DNA of 64,000 bases from Arthrobacter sp. B0490 (GCF_002929355.1 NZ_PJIR01000004.1:186001-250000); one strand, 5' to 3'. Positions 45,994 to 54,160 are shown, counted from the stretch's first letter. Translations and numbers: made by a program. Notes: a model not told the origin generated them from the sequence alone.

Positions 45994-46095
45994 CCATCGG
46001 TCTGGCAGTAGCACCCTTCTGTCGCCGCGGAGGACGCGGAGGCCAGGGTTGCTGCGGCGTCAATGAGCCAGATCTCTCAGCCGCTCGGGATGGTC
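45994..46095 (-). promoter_or_regulatory. SAM riboswitch (SAM-I/IV-variant type) upstream of sfnG
   Basis: Read on the minus strand, the RNA contains GGCTGAGAGATCTGGCTC, TGACGCCGCAGCAACC, a short P3 hairpin, and AGGGTGCTACTGCCAG. These are the conserved core pieces of SAM-I-like aptamers. P1 is closed by CCATC at the 5' end and GATGG at the 3' end. GATGG runs directly into the GGAGG ribosome-binding site of sfnG. No P4 stem or terminator is seen, which fits the SAM-I/IV variant group. SAM binding should hide the ribosome-binding site. Confidence 0.85.
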
Positions 46096-46199
46096 AGGAC
46101 GAGTGTGACACCGAGCCGCCGGCGAACCAAACAATGTGTCCCCGTGTGAGCGCGTCCCCGATGGAGGCCGCGCACCTCCGTCCCGCATAGGGTGGGTGG

Positions 46200-46454
46200 A
46201 TGGAGAGCTGGAGGTCCGCGGAGCGTGCTCACGAGCGAAGACTCTGGAGCACGCTCCTCTGCGTCGGGGTGGCGCTGATGGCTGCGCTGTCCAGCAGCCT
46301 CGTGGCGGCGGCGATCGGCGCGGATCCGACGGCGAGCGCCTGGTTCTACCTGCAGCAGTCGGTGCTCCTCCTCCTCAGTGCCGGAGGCACGGCGCTCGCG
46401 TTGCGTCGCTGGCGATCGGCCCGTGCCGGGGGTAGGGTACGCGCCGTTATGTGA
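46200..46454 (+). CDS. Small two-TM membrane protein
   Basis: This 84-residue hypothetical protein has an N-terminal charged segment (RSAERAHERRLW) and two hydrophobic segments (about 17-39 and 48-67), then a basic tail. TAGGGT lies six bases before the ATG with no ribosome-binding site, the leaderless arrangement seen for other genes here. This supports the gene being real. The function is unknown. Confidence 0.55.
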   Translation: MESWRSAERAHERRLWSTLLCVGVALMAALSSSLVAAAIGADPTASAWFYLQQSVLLLLSAGGTALALRRWRSARAGGRVRAVM

Positions 46455-46456
46455 AT

Positions 46457-46486
46457 GTGACAAAACGTCCGAGCAGTGGCTATGTT
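46457..46486 (+). promoter_or_regulatory. Promoter of the LysM protein gene
   Basis: GTGACA (46457-46462) and TATGTT (46481-46486) are 18 bases apart, placed so that transcription begins about 50 bases before the riboswitch. Confidence 0.5.
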
Positions 46487-46544
46487 CGTCGGGTGCCTCC
46501 GCCTATGTGAGGCGCTCCTGGACGAAATGCCGAGCCCCGCCGTC

Positions 46545-46722
46545 GTCCGGGATACGTTCGCACACATCACGGCGGGGACGGGGGAACCACAGTTCCAGTG
46601 GACGCGCAGTAACACCTGCCGGCGTCCTTGGGGTTAAGTCGCACCGCACAAGCCGATCAGCTGATGCACGCGCCCGGGTGACTCCCATCCGAACCCGACA
46701 GCTCACCCCGCAGGCATGGGAG
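46545..46722 (+). promoter_or_regulatory. Cyclic di-AMP riboswitch (ydaO/yuaA type)
   Basis: The leader before the LysM gene contains, in order, GGGGGAACCA, TTGGGGTTAAGTC, GGGTGACTCCCATCCGAACC and CGACAGCTCACCCCGCAGGC. These are the characteristic conserved segments of the ydaO-type riboswitch, which binds c-di-AMP and commonly controls cell-wall hydrolase genes in Actinobacteria. Exact ends are approximate. No clear terminator is seen within the leader. Confidence 0.85.
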
Positions 46723-46734
46723 AGGTATACATCC

Positions 46735-47703
46735 ATGTCACGAAAGATCTCTTCGGCGCGCCACCGCGCCGCAATCGACGGCAATCTCGCACTGCAGGGC
46801 CTGTCCCGCGCCGCGAAGGCCCACGCCACCATGGTGGGGCGTCCCGTTGCCGTCGTCGCCGTCACGTCGGGCCTCGCGCTCAGCGTCGTCGGCACCGCCC
46901 ACGCCGGCACCTCCACGGAGCAGGGCACCACGCCGGCACCGGCAGCAGTAGCAGCCCCGGCCGCTCCCGCTGTCCAGGCAGCTCCCGCGGCCCCGGCCGC
47001 AGCGGCCGATGCCACCCACACCGTCGTCGCCGGCGACACCCTCGGCGGCATCTCGGCCGGCTACGGTGCGGACCTGACCGCGGTCCTCGCGGCCAACGGG
47101 CTCTCCCTCGCCTCGATCATCTTCCCGGGTGACTCCATCGTGATTCCCACGGGTGGAGCGGTCACGGCGCAGACTGTCTCCGTTCCTGTCGCCGTCGCTC
47201 CCGCGGCTCCCATGCAGCAGGCTGCGGTCGTCGCCCCGGCGCCGGTCGTCCAGCAGGCCGCGGCCGTCGCTCCGGCGCCGGTCGTCCAGCAGGCGCCGGT
47301 CGTCGCCCCGGCCCCGGCTCCGGCCGTGTCGGAAGCTCCCGGCTCGGGTGTCTACCTGGCCTCGGCCGAGGTCACCCCGGCGGCAGCCAGCGGTGGTGGT
47401 GCAACCCTCCTCGCGTCGGCCCAGGGGCAGCTCGCGGCCGGAGCGGTCCAGGACTGCACCGTCCTCGTCGAGAACGCGCTGCACGCAGCCGGTATCGCCG
47501 CGGGCGACCTCGGCCCGTCGCAGTTCTTCCAGTACGGCGCGACGGTGGCGACCCCCGCCCCCGGCGACATCGTCATCACCGGTGGCCACGTGGCCATCTA
47601 CGCGGGTGGCGGCCAGGTCATCAGCAGCGGCATGAACGGGTCGAACCTCACCATGCAGCACCCTCTCTCGGACCTTCCGGGAGCATCCTTCGTCCGGGTC
47701 TGA
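46735..47703 (+). CDS. Secreted LysM and NlpC/P60-like cell-wall protein
   Basis: This 322-residue exported protein has a long basic N-region, a hydrophobic core and the cleavage-like site AHA at about residue 57. A LysM domain at about 97-143 starts THTVVAGDTLGGISAGYG. A Pro/Ala/Val/Gln linker of repeated VVAPAPVVQQA units follows. The C-terminal NlpC/P60-like domain has a candidate Cys in VQDCTVLVENAL and His in TGGHVAIYAGGGQ. It is likely to bind and possibly cut peptidoglycan. The c-di-AMP riboswitch upstream fits this role. Confidence 0.87.
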   Translation: MSRKISSARHRAAIDGNLALQGLSRAAKAHATMVGRPVAVVAVTSGLALSVVGTAHAGTSTEQGTTPAPAAVAAPAAPAVQAAPAAPAAAADATHTVVAGDTLGGISAGYGADLTAVLAANGLSLASIIFPGDSIVIPTGGAVTAQTVSVPVAVAPAAPMQQAAVVAPAPVVQQAAAVAPAPVVQQAPVVAPAPAPAVSEAPGSGVYLASAEVTPAAASGGGATLLASAQGQLAAGAVQDCTVLVENALHAAGIAAGDLGPSQFFQYGATVATPAPGDIVITGGHVAIYAGGGQVISSGMNGSNLTMQHPLSDLPGASFVRV

Positions 47704-47724
47704 TTCCTGAACGAACCACACGCG

Positions 47725-47770
47725 GGAAGCGGCAGGTGCTTGGACGGGGCGCCTGCCGCTTCCTTATTTA
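47725..47770. terminator. Bidirectional terminator between LysM gene and acs
   Basis: GGAAGCGGCAGG (47725-47736) pairs perfectly with CCTGCCGCTTCC (47752-47763), followed by TTATTT. The acs stop codon (TAA, 47766-47764) lies in this T-run. Confidence 0.75.
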
Positions 47771-49761
47771 AGCGGAACCCGTCCGGGCGGGTGCACGGCG
47801 GGCGGGATCCGGTCCCGCGCCGCCAGGACGTCCTGGATGCCGGGGATGCACCCCTCGTTCTGGAGCGAGGTGGTGTCCCCGAGGGGGCTGCCCTCGTAGA
47901 GCTGCGTCAGCAGGCGCCGCATGATCTTGCCGGACCGCGTCTTCGGGACGTCGGGCACGACGACGACGGCCGAGGGCCGAGCGATCGGCCCGATCGCCTC
48001 CGCCACATGGGCGCGTAGCGTCGCAGCGACGTCGGCCCCCTGGTCCGCGCCGGCGGCGAGCACCACGAAGGCCGCGATGGCATGGCCCGTCAGGGGATCC
48101 GGGATCGGGCAGGCGCCCGCCTCCGTGACGAGCGGGTGGGCCACGAGCGCCGACTCGATCTCGATGGTGGACAGGCGGTGCCCCGAGACGTTGATGACGT
48201 CGTCGACACGCCCCAGGATCCAGGTGTCGCCGTCGTCGTCGTACCGCGCGCCGTCGCCCGCGAGGAACCAGCCCCGGCTCGCGAACTTCCGCCAGTAGGC
48301 GTCGAGGTAGCGCTGCGGGTCGCCCCACACCGTCCTCGCCATGGCGGGTCCGTGGCGGTCGACGACGATGAGCCCCTGCTCGCCGGGTGGGACGGTTCGG
48401 CCGTCCTCGTCCACGATGCGCGTGCTGACCCCGGGCAGGGCGCGTGCCGCGCAGCCGGGCTTGAAGTCGGTGTCGGTGGGGTCGGGTGAGAGCACCGTGG
48501 CGCCGGTTTCAGACTGCCACCACGTGTCGACGACGGGCACCTCGTCCCGCCCGAGGTTCCTGCGGAACCAGCGCCACGCCTCGGGGTTCACGGCCTCGCC
48601 CACGGTGCCGAGCACGCGGATGGTCGAGAGGTCGTAGCCCGGCGGGACGCCGTCGGGGAACCAGCCCATGAGCGAGCGGACCAGTGTGGGGGCCGTGTAG
48701 TAGCTGGTGACGCCGTAGCGCTCGATGATCTCGAAGTGGCGGCCGGGATGCGGCGTGTTCGGGGTGCCCTCGAAGAGGACCTGGGTGGCGCCGTTGGACA
48801 GCGGCCCGTACAGCTCGTACGTGTGCGCGGTGACCCAGGCGAGGTCCGCCGTGCACCAGTGCACGTCCTGCCCGCGCTGCAGCGGGTCGGGGTGGCTGAA
48901 GAGATGCTCGAAGCTCCACGACGCCTGCGTCAGGTAGCCACCCGAGGTGTGGACGAGGCCCTTGGGCTTCCCGGTCGTCCCCGAGGTGTACATGATGAAC
49001 AGCGGCGTCTCGGCGTCGAACGGCTCAGGCTCGTGGTGCGGCGAGGCCGTGTCGACGACGTCGTGCCACCAGATGTCACGGCCCTCCGTCCAGGCGACGT
49101 CGGATCCCGTCCTGCGGACCACGAGGACGTGCTCGATGCTGTTGGGCCCCGCGACCGCGGCGTCGGCGTTGTCCTTGACGGGGACGGCCGTGCCCCGCCG
49201 GTACTGGCCGTCGGTGGTGACGAGCAGCTTGGCCCCGGTGTCCTCGACCCGGAAGCGGAGCGCCTCCGCCGAGAACCCCCCGAACACCAGGGAGTGCACG
49301 GCGCCGACCCGGGCGCACGCGAGGGTGATGACGACCGTCTCGACGAGGACCGGCAGGTACACGACCACGCGGTCGCCTGCCCCGATGCCGAGGGCGAGGA
49401 GCGCATTCGCGGCCCGGGACACCTCGTCCTGCAGCTGGGCGTAGGTCACGGTGCGCCGGTCCCCCGGCTCGCCCTCGAAGTGCAGGGCCACCCGTCCGCC
49501 GTTCCCGGCGCGCACGTGCCGGTCCACGCAGTTCGCGGCGACGTTCAGTGTCCCGCCGGCGAACCACTCGATGACGGGCACGCTGAGCGTCCCGTCCTCC
49601 TGCGGGGTCGCCTTCCGGAACGTGTGCAGGGTGTCCCACGGGGTGTCCCAGTCGAGCCGGAGGGCCTGCTCCGCCCAGAACGCGAGCCGGTCGGCCTCGT
49701 CCTGGCGTTCGGCGGGACCGTCGGCCGCGGTCGTGCCCGGTATCGCAGTGACTACGCCCAC
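47764..49761 (-). CDS. acs: Acetyl-CoA synthetase (AMP-forming)
   Basis: This 665-residue adenylating enzyme converts acetate, ATP and CoA to acetyl-CoA. The ATP loop is MYTSGTTGKPKGLVH. VPVVDTWWQSETG retains the tryptophan that restricts the acyl pocket to small acids. WFLAGDGARYDDDG and VINVSGHRLSTIEIESA are adenylation-domain motifs. PKTRSGKIMRRLL has the catalytic lysine. GTG 49761 overlaps the permease stop by ten bases, so it belongs to the SAM-riboswitch sulfur operon. That setting suggests recycling of acetate released by MetY, but another small acid is possible. Confidence 0.9.
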   Translation of the reverse strand: MGVVTAIPGTTAADGPAERQDEADRLAFWAEQALRLDWDTPWDTLHTFRKATPQEDGTLSVPVIEWFAGGTLNVAANCVDRHVRAGNGGRVALHFEGEPGDRRTVTYAQLQDEVSRAANALLALGIGAGDRVVVYLPVLVETVVITLACARVGAVHSLVFGGFSAEALRFRVEDTGAKLLVTTDGQYRRGTAVPVKDNADAAVAGPNSIEHVLVVRRTGSDVAWTEGRDIWWHDVVDTASPHHEPEPFDAETPLFIMYTSGTTGKPKGLVHTSGGYLTQASWSFEHLFSHPDPLQRGQDVHWCTADLAWVTAHTYELYGPLSNGATQVLFEGTPNTPHPGRHFEIIERYGVTSYYTAPTLVRSLMGWFPDGVPPGYDLSTIRVLGTVGEAVNPEAWRWFRRNLGRDEVPVVDTWWQSETGATVLSPDPTDTDFKPGCAARALPGVSTRIVDEDGRTVPPGEQGLIVVDRHGPAMARTVWGDPQRYLDAYWRKFASRGWFLAGDGARYDDDGDTWILGRVDDVINVSGHRLSTIEIESALVAHPLVTEAGACPIPDPLTGHAIAAFVVLAAGADQGADVAATLRAHVAEAIGPIARPSAVVVVPDVPKTRSGKIMRRLLTQLYEGSPLGDTTSLQNEGCIPGIQDVLAARDRIPPAVHPPGRVPLK

Positions 49762-50609
49762 CGGCGCACCGCCCAGCGCTCGGCGATGCCCAGGAGCGCG
49801 TCCGTGGTCTTGCCGATGACCGCGAGCAGGATGATCGCGAGGATGATGCGGTCCACGCGGCCCGTCTGCTGGGAGTCCGTCAGCAGGAAGCCGAGCCCCA
49901 TCGACGACGCGATGAGCTCGGCGGCGACGAGGAACAGCCAGGACTGCGCGAGGGCCAGCCGGAGTCCGGAGAACAGGGCGGGGACGACGGCGGGGAGCTG
50001 CACGGTGGTCAGCAGGCGGACGCCGTTCAGGCCGAAGGCCCGCGCCGCCTCCACGAGGTTGCGGTCGACGTGCCGCAGCCCCAGGTAGAGCGTGGTGAAC
50101 ACGGGGAAGAACGCGCCGATGCTGATGAGCGTGACCTTGGAGTCCTCGTTGATGCCGATCCACAGGACCAGCAGGGGGACCCACGCCAGGGACGGGACGG
50201 CCCGGAGCGCCCCGACGGTCGGGGTGAGCAGGACGTCCGCGATGCGGGACAGGCCCAGCAGGGCCCCGGCCAGCACGCCGAGCACGGACCCGATGAGGAA
50301 ACCGAGGACCACGCGCTGCGTGGAGATCAGGATGTGGTTGGCCAGTTGCCCGCGCTCGATGAGGTCGACGGCGGCCGCGAGGACCGACGCCGGCGACGGG
50401 AGCTGCGACGGACGGAAGAATCCCGACACCGTGCTCAGGTGCCAGGCGAGCAGGATGAGCGCTGGCACGATGAGCCCGAGCAGGAGGACGCCGGCCCGGC
50501 GGCCGACAGGCCGCCGCTGCCCGGTGCGGATTGCTCCCGTCCCGGGCACGGGCGGACCCCCGGCCTCCATGCCCTTCAGACTGACGGGCGTGGCCCGTTC
50601 ATCACTCAT
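49752..50609 (-). CDS. Sulfonate/taurine-type ABC transporter permease (SsuC-like)
   Basis: This 285-residue permease has a 40-residue cytoplasmic N-terminus and about six membrane helices. The docking loop is NLVEAARAFGLNGVRLLTTVQLPA by outline (around residues 185-208). The pattern ALRAVPSLAWVPLLVLWIGINEDSK is typical of SsuC/TauC/NrtB permeases. The ATG overlaps the receptor stop by four bases. With the receptor and ATPase it forms a complete importer for a sulfur compound. Confidence 0.88.
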   Translation of the reverse strand: MSDERATPVSLKGMEAGGPPVPGTGAIRTGQRRPVGRRAGVLLLGLIVPALILLAWHLSTVSGFFRPSQLPSPASVLAAAVDLIERGQLANHILISTQRVVLGFLIGSVLGVLAGALLGLSRIADVLLTPTVGALRAVPSLAWVPLLVLWIGINEDSKVTLISIGAFFPVFTTLYLGLRHVDRNLVEAARAFGLNGVRLLTTVQLPAVVPALFSGLRLALAQSWLFLVAAELIASSMGLGFLLTDSQQTGRVDRIILAIILLAVIGKTTDALLGIAERWAVRRWA

Positions 50610-51646
50610 GAGTCGGATCCGATGGAGTCCGGGTCGGCGTTCTCGACGAGGGAGGCGTCGAACAGGGACCCGAGGGCGTCGTCGATCTGCTGCTGGCTCT
50701 GCACGTCGCCGGTCTCCACGAACACGGGACCGATCTTCTCGAGGACGCTGCGCTGCGCGTCGCCCGGCGCGGGGTCGACGTCGAGGTTGGTGCGGTCGAT
50801 GATGACCGAGGTGGCGACGGCCGGATCGATCGAAGCGACCTCCGCGAGGATGGCCGCGGTCTCCTCGGGGTTCTCCCTGGCCCAGGCGCGGGCTTTCTCG
50901 TAGGTGTCGACGACTGTCTGCGCGACATCGGGCTTCTCCGCGAGGAAGTCCTCCGTGGCGTTGAGGAAGCCGTAGGTGTTGAAGTCGATGTCCCGGAAGA
51001 ACAGCTGTGCGCCGTCCTGTTCCGCGGCGGCCATGATCGGATCGAGGCCGGACCACGCGTCGACGGCGCCGCTGGCGAGCGCCGCCCGACCGTCGGCGTG
51101 CTGCAGGTTCTCGATGGTGACCTCGGACTGGTCCACGCCCGCGGCCTCGAGGGCCTGCAGCAGGAAGAAGTAGGGGTCGGTGCCACGCGTCGCCGCGACG
51201 GACTTGCCGCGCAGGTCCTCGACGCTCGTGATGCCGGAGTCGGGGAGGGTCACCAGGGCGGCCCATTCCGGCTGGGAGTAGATGTCGATGGCCTTGATGG
51301 GGGAGCCGTTCGAGCGGGCGAGCAGCGCGGCGGAGCCCGCTGTCGACCCGACGTCGATCGCCCCGGCGCGCAGGGCCTCGTTGGCCTTGTTCGACCCGGC
51401 GGACTGCACCCAGTTGACGGTGATGTCCTGGTCTGCGAGTTCGTCCTCGAGCCAGCCCTGGTCCTTGATGACGAGGCTCAGCGGGTTGTAGGTGGCGAAA
51501 TCGATGTTAAGGGCGCCGCCCTCGGTGGCAGCGCCGTCGGCCGCGGCCTGTGTGTCGGCGGCGTTCTCGCCGGCCAGGCAACCGGTCAGGCTGACGGAGA
51601 CGGCGGTTGCGAGGGCGAGGGTCGGCAGGAGGGCGCGGCGGTTCAT
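50606..51646 (-). CDS. Sulfonate/taurine-type ABC transporter receptor lipoprotein (SsuA-like)
   Basis: This 346-residue solute-binding lipoprotein has lipobox LTGC with Cys23. The mature protein shows the SsuA/NrtA/TauA family outline: INVWVQSAGSNKANEALRAG (NW in this protein), DVGSTAGSAALLARSNG, LRGKSVAATRGTDPYFFLLQAL and AWSGLDPIMAAAEQ. The ligand is not known. The riboswitch and the nearby sfnG suggest an alkanesulfonate or a dimethyl-sulfone-derived compound. Confidence 0.88.
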   Translation of the reverse strand: MNRRALLPTLALATAVSVSLTGCLAGENAADTQAAADGAATEGGALNIDFATYNPLSLVIKDQGWLEDELADQDITVNWVQSAGSNKANEALRAGAIDVGSTAGSAALLARSNGSPIKAIDIYSQPEWAALVTLPDSGITSVEDLRGKSVAATRGTDPYFFLLQALEAAGVDQSEVTIENLQHADGRAALASGAVDAWSGLDPIMAAAEQDGAQLFFRDIDFNTYGFLNATEDFLAEKPDVAQTVVDTYEKARAWARENPEETAAILAEVASIDPAVATSVIIDRTNLDVDPAPGDAQRSVLEKIGPVFVETGDVQSQQQIDDALGSLFDASLVENADPDSIGSDS

Positions 51647-51746
51647 GGTGGTCCTTCGATCGAGCGGATGGAGCGGGGGAGGGTGAGGCAGGAGCCGGTC
51701 GCACGGCGACGGGGATCCGGGTGGGGAAGCGGGGAGCGGCCCGGGA

Positions 51747-52559
51747 CTAGTGTCCGGTGACGCCCAGCATCGAGAGCAGCGAGCTCCGGAGCGCCCCGAG
51801 GTCCGCGGAGTTGCGGTCCCGCGGACGGGCTCCGGGCACGGGCACGAGTTCGGCGACGGTGGAGCCTGCCGCGTCACCGTCGCTGCGTCCGAGAACGAGG
51901 ATGCGGTCGGCGAGCTGGAGGGCCTCGTCGACGTCGTGCGTGACGAGCAGCACCGTGGTGGGCTGTGCGCGATGGATGTCGAGGAGGAGGTCCTGCATCT
52001 TGATGCGCGTGAGGGCGTCGAGGGCGCCGAAAGGTTCATCGAGCAGGAGCACTCCGGGGTTGCGTGCCAGCGCGCGCGCCAGCGAGGTGCGCTGGGCCAT
52101 GCCCCCGGAGACCTCGCGCGGCCGGTGCTTGGCGAAGGTGTCGAGGCCCACGAGCTTCAGCAGTTCGAGGACCTTCGCCTTGCCGGCGCTGGCACTCGAA
52201 GATTTCGGCAGTCCGATCGCGACGTTGGCCTGCAGGGTGTGCCAGGGGAGCAGCCGGGGTTCCTGGAAGGCCACGGCGCAGCGCTCGTCGATGCCCGACA
52301 CGGGGGTCCCGTCGATCAGGACCTCGCCGCTGTCGGGGATGTCGAGCCCGGCCGCCGCGCGCAGGAGCGTGGACTTCCCGCATCCGCTCGTCCCGAGGAT
52401 GGCGAGGATCTCGCCGGGCTTCACCTCCACGGTCACGTCCCGCAGCACCGTACGCCGGTCCGCGGGCGAGCCGAAGCTGCGGCCGAGGCCGGCGAAGCGC
52501 ACGCCGAGGGCCTGCTCGGTGAGGGTACGGGTGCTGCCGGGTGCCAGAACTGCGGTCAT
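51747..52559 (-). CDS. Sulfonate/taurine-type ABC transporter ATPase (SsuB-like)
   Basis: This 270-residue ATPase has Walker A LGTSGCGKSTLL, the family Q-loop AVAFQEPRLLPW, signature SGGMAQRTSLARALA, Walker B VLLLDEPFGALD and the switch histidine in LLVTHDVDEAL. These match SsuB/TauB. It is the first gene of the operon, and its ribosome-binding region lies at the 3' end of a SAM riboswitch. Confidence 0.92.
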   Translation of the reverse strand: MTAVLAPGSTRTLTEQALGVRFAGLGRSFGSPADRRTVLRDVTVEVKPGEILAILGTSGCGKSTLLRAAAGLDIPDSGEVLIDGTPVSGIDERCAVAFQEPRLLPWHTLQANVAIGLPKSSSASAGKAKVLELLKLVGLDTFAKHRPREVSGGMAQRTSLARALARNPGVLLLDEPFGALDALTRIKMQDLLLDIHRAQPTTVLLVTHDVDEALQLADRILVLGRSDGDAAGSTVAELVPVPGARPRDRNSADLGALRSSLLSMLGVTGH

Positions 52560-52566
52560 GGTGTCT

Positions 52567-52728
52567 CCATCGGTCCTGGCGGTAGCACCCTACGGACCGA
52601 GCCTTCGCCACCGTCGTGCTGTGGCTCCCGTGGCTCGGACCTCGTTATCGTCCGACGTCAGGGGATGTCGGACGACCAGGGTTGCTGCGGCTTCACTGAT
52701 CCAGGTCTCTCGGCCGCTCGGGATGGTC
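52567..52728 (-). promoter_or_regulatory. SAM riboswitch (SAM-I/IV-variant type) with enlarged P3, upstream of the ABC operon
   Basis: The minus-strand RNA has the same core as the element before sfnG: CGGCCGAGAGACCTGGATC, TGAAGCCGCAGCAACC and AGGGTGCTACCGCCAG. It has the same closing pair CCATC/GATGG, with GATGGAG forming the ribosome-binding site of the ATPase gene. Between GCAACC and GGGTGCTA there is an insertion of about 95 bases carrying two hairpins (GTCGTCCGAC/GTCGGACGA and CCGAGCC/GGCTCGG). Control is probably at translation initiation. Confidence 0.83.
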
Positions 52729-52842
52729 ACTCCCATGAAACGCCCGCGGCATATCGGGAGCAAAATAGGGCGTGTAACAAAGGCTGTAACAAAACGCGGC
52801 GGCCGACGCCGCGACCGACCCGTACGAGGAGCAGGAGGCGCT

Positions 52843-53259
52843 GTGGCGCACACGAACGATCCGCAGGTGATCAAGAGGCTCCTCACCGAGCCCGGGCGGT
52901 GGGCGGTGGTGGGGCTGTCGAACAATCCGCGCCGGGCCGCCGTCGGCGTCTCGCGTTTCCTGCTGGACCGCCTCGGCATGCAGGTGGTCCCGGTGAGCCT
53001 CAAGGGCGACGACGTCCACGGGCAGAAGGGCTACACCTGCCTCGCGGACGTCCCCGGGACCATCGACGTCGTCGACTGCTTCGTGAACTCGTCCCGCGTG
53101 GGTGCCGTGGTGGATCAGGCCATCGCGGTCGGTGCGCGCGCCGTCTGGCTGCAGCTGGGCGTCATCGACGAGGACGCCGCACGTCGCGCCGCGGAGGCCG
53201 GGCTCGACGTCGTCATGGACACGTGCCCGGTCATGGAGGCGCCCGCCCTCGGTCTCTAG
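52843..53259 (+). CDS. CoA-binding domain protein (YccU-like)
   Basis: This 138-residue CoA-binding Rossmann protein shows RWAVVGLSNNPRRAAVGVSRFLL, VVPVSLKGDDVHGQKGY, VDVVDCFVNSSRVGAVVDQA and AVWLQLGVIDEDAA. It is a diverged paralogue of the protein at 42940-43443. The GTG start has AGGAGCAGGAGG upstream. It is transcribed away from the second SAM riboswitch, sharing the 114-base gap. The function of the family is unknown. Confidence 0.85.
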   Translation: MAHTNDPQVIKRLLTEPGRWAVVGLSNNPRRAAVGVSRFLLDRLGMQVVPVSLKGDDVHGQKGYTCLADVPGTIDVVDCFVNSSRVGAVVDQAIAVGARAVWLQLGVIDEDAARRAAEAGLDVVMDTCPVMEAPALGL

Positions 53260-53275
53260 TTCCTTCTGCGGGCGC

Positions 53276-54160
53276 CTACAGGCGCTGGTACTTCGACCGG
53301 ACGGCCAGAAAGACTCCGTAGGCCATCAGCCCTAGCGCCACGGCGCCGAGGAGCCAGACACCGAAGGGCTGGTCCCGCAGCGTCTTCAGGGCGCCGTCGA
53401 GCCCCGCGGACTGCTCGGGGTTGTTCGTCGCGGTGGCGACGACGACGAGGACCCCGAGGATGCCGAGCGCGAAGCCCTTGGCGATGTAGCCCACCGTCCC
53501 GAGGGCCAGGACGGCGGTGCCCGCCCTGCCGGCGGGCAGCCCCGAGAGCTCCCGGCGGAAGCGGCGCGTGGCGCCGCTGTAGACGAAGTAGCCGCCGACC
53601 ACGAGGATGCCCACGCCGATCGCGAGGAGGAGTGCCGCTCCGGCCGGGTTGGACATCAGGGTTGCACTCAGCGACCGCGAGCTGCTGCTGCTGTTGCTCG
53701 AGCCGCCCAGCGCGTACTGACCGAACGCAGCGCCGATCACTCCGTACGCCGCTGCCTGGCCGCCGCTCTTCAGGCGCGCCTTCAGCCGGTCCTTGTCGTT
53801 CCGCCCCTTCGCGCCGAAGAAGACCTCGCTGAGCTGGAAGAGGGCGAGCGCCACGCAACCGATGAAGCAGAACCACAGGAGCGCCGTCCCGCCCGGGCTT
53901 CCCGCGAGCTGCCCGATGGCGCCGCTCTGGTCGGCGCTCCCGGAACCGCCGCGCGCGAGCCCGAGCGCGATGAGCCCGATCATGAAGTGCAGGATTCCGG
54001 CGGCCACGTAGCCGGCGCGGGCAGCGAGCTCGAAGCCCTTCGAGTTCACGGCGTCCTCGGCGGCGTCCGTCGCCTTCTCGCCCACATCCCTGGGGCCGCC
54101 GTTCGTCCTGTCGTGCTTGTTCCCCTTGTTCTGCTTGTTCGACGCCATGCCTGATGCCAT
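53276..54160 (-). CDS. DUF1206 family membrane protein
   Basis: This 294-residue membrane protein begins with a 40-residue charged cytoplasmic segment rich in Lys, Asn and Asp. Six hydrophobic segments follow, forming three similar pairs, each starting with an aromatic/Gly motif such as ARAGYVAAGILHFMIG and GQAAAYGVIGAAFGQY. This three-fold repeat is the DUF1206 pattern. The function is unknown. A second ATG at 54148 is an alternative start. Confidence 0.82.
   Translation of the reverse strand: MASGMASNKQNKGNKHDRTNGGPRDVGEKATDAAEDAVNSKGFELAARAGYVAAGILHFMIGLIALGLARGGSGSADQSGAIGQLAGSPGGTALLWFCFIGCVALALFQLSEVFFGAKGRNDKDRLKARLKSGGQAAAYGVIGAAFGQYALGGSSNSSSSSRSLSATLMSNPAGAALLLAIGVGILVVGGYFVYSGATRRFRRELSGLPAGRAGTAVLALGTVGYIAKGFALGILGVLVVVATATNNPEQSAGLDGALKTLRDQPFGVWLLGAVALGLMAYGVFLAVRSKYQRL

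Noticed and set aside
45986..46063. Upstream extension of the sfnG reading frame
   Set aside because: The extra codons would lie inside the SAM riboswitch and the ATG at 45985 has a strong ribosome-binding site.
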